DNA from: Citrifermentans bremense R1
Lineage (GTDB): Bacteria > Desulfobacterota > Desulfuromonadia > Geobacterales > Geobacteraceae
Direction of reading: 5' to 3'
DNA: 64,000 nucleotides
NCBI RefSeq assembly: GCF_000426865.1
Contig: NZ_AUGE01000012.1
Span: 48,420 to 112,419 of the forward strand
Below, piece by piece: positions 63,863-64,000 of this stretch (position 1 is its first letter; each line of letters begins with the position of its first letter). The notes under the pieces are model-generated. The model searched no databases. It saw only the letters and a program-made list of their open reading frames with translations, and was not told the DNA's origin. Both the position numbers and the translations under genes were made by a program.

Positions 63863-64000
63863 AGTTTGGCCTTCCTTTTCTTGAGAAATTGTAGGGATTG
63901 GGCGAGTTCGGCGGCCCTGGCTTCGATGAGGCTCTGTCGGTACTCTTCCAGGTCGACCAGGGTGAGCGCCTTGGTGGGGCACCCCTCGACACAGGCGGGG
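63859..64000 (-). CDS. 4Fe-4S ferredoxin, CooF-like (5' end outside window)
   Basis: Only the last 46 residues are visible. They contain CVEGCPTKAL, the end of a 4Fe-4S ferredoxin domain, then a helical charged tail (LEEYRQSLIEARAAELAQSL). Position directly before cooS with a four-base overlap indicates CooF, the electron carrier for CooS. The start is beyond the window end. Confidence 0.78.
   Translation of the reverse strand, partial: PACVEGCPTKALTLVDLEEYRQSLIEARAAELAQSLQFLKKRKAKL

Overview
The window looks like a chromosomal segment of a Geobacter-type bacterium (Geobacterales: Geobacter, Citrifermentans or Geomonas). The evidence is a GC-rich genome, many CxxCH multiheme cytochromes, a nine-haem CbcL-type quinone oxidoreductase, a very large OmpB/OmpC-like multicopper oxidase, a CO dehydrogenase module and a dense set of c-di-GMP proteins. 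There is no sign of phage, plasmid, insertion sequence, CRISPR or rRNA. The genus is inferred from gene content, not from a marker gene.

Region 1 (1-9.8 kb, + strand) is a respiratory cluster. It starts inside a fused ActC-ActD subunit of alternative complex III, followed by ActF-like and pentahaem ActA-like subunits. Then come a cbb3-type oxidase subunit I, a CcoO-like protein carrying a second haem-c domain, CcoS, two unknown small membrane proteins, a monohaem cytochrome, a SafE/DsbD-like membrane protein and a CcoI-type copper ATPase. Together they would take electrons from quinol to oxygen and supply copper to the oxidase.

Region 2 (9.7-14.6 kb, - strand) is a TonB receptor / YfiR / GGDEF-EAL operon linking an outer-membrane event to c-di-GMP. 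Region 3 (14.8-18.3 kb) holds a small tautomerase-like protein, two tRNA-Arg, a DUF2155 lipoprotein, two tRNA-Ser beside serS, and thpR. Region 4 (18.5-26.2 kb) holds an isolated flagellin with a sigma-28-like promoter, a periplasmic FKBP, a DUF1847/DUF2288/YceH operon, a small membrane protein behind palindromes, a SlyD-like protein with a Cys-rich insert, a dihydrouridine synthase and an MFS transporter.

Region 5 (26.4-35.7 kb) holds guaC, cbcL, a B12-binding radical SAM protein with a coiled-coil partner, and glmU-glmS. Region 6 (35.7-38.5 kb) is visibly AT-richer and accessory in character: a TetR regulator, a 28-bp palindrome, a gene interrupted by TAG, and a secreted DsrE-like protein. 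It is followed by an exported double rhodanese. Region 7 (39.6-45.3 kb) holds the multicopper oxidase with a small basic secreted protein, and an alpha/beta hydrolase.

Region 8 (45.3-50.8 kb) holds an aminotransferase, PilT, a PilB/GspE-like protein whose ATPase motifs are lost, a 500-bp field of heptanucleotide repeats and a PP-loop protein. Region 9 (50.8-60.7 kb) holds a sensor diguanylate cyclase, an HD-GYP response regulator, mtgA, pdxA, a lipoprotein, a UvrD/PcrA helicase and a REC-PilZ protein. Region 10 (61.0-64.0 kb) is cooF-cooS-cooC, with a His-rich tail fused to CooC; cooF runs off the window.
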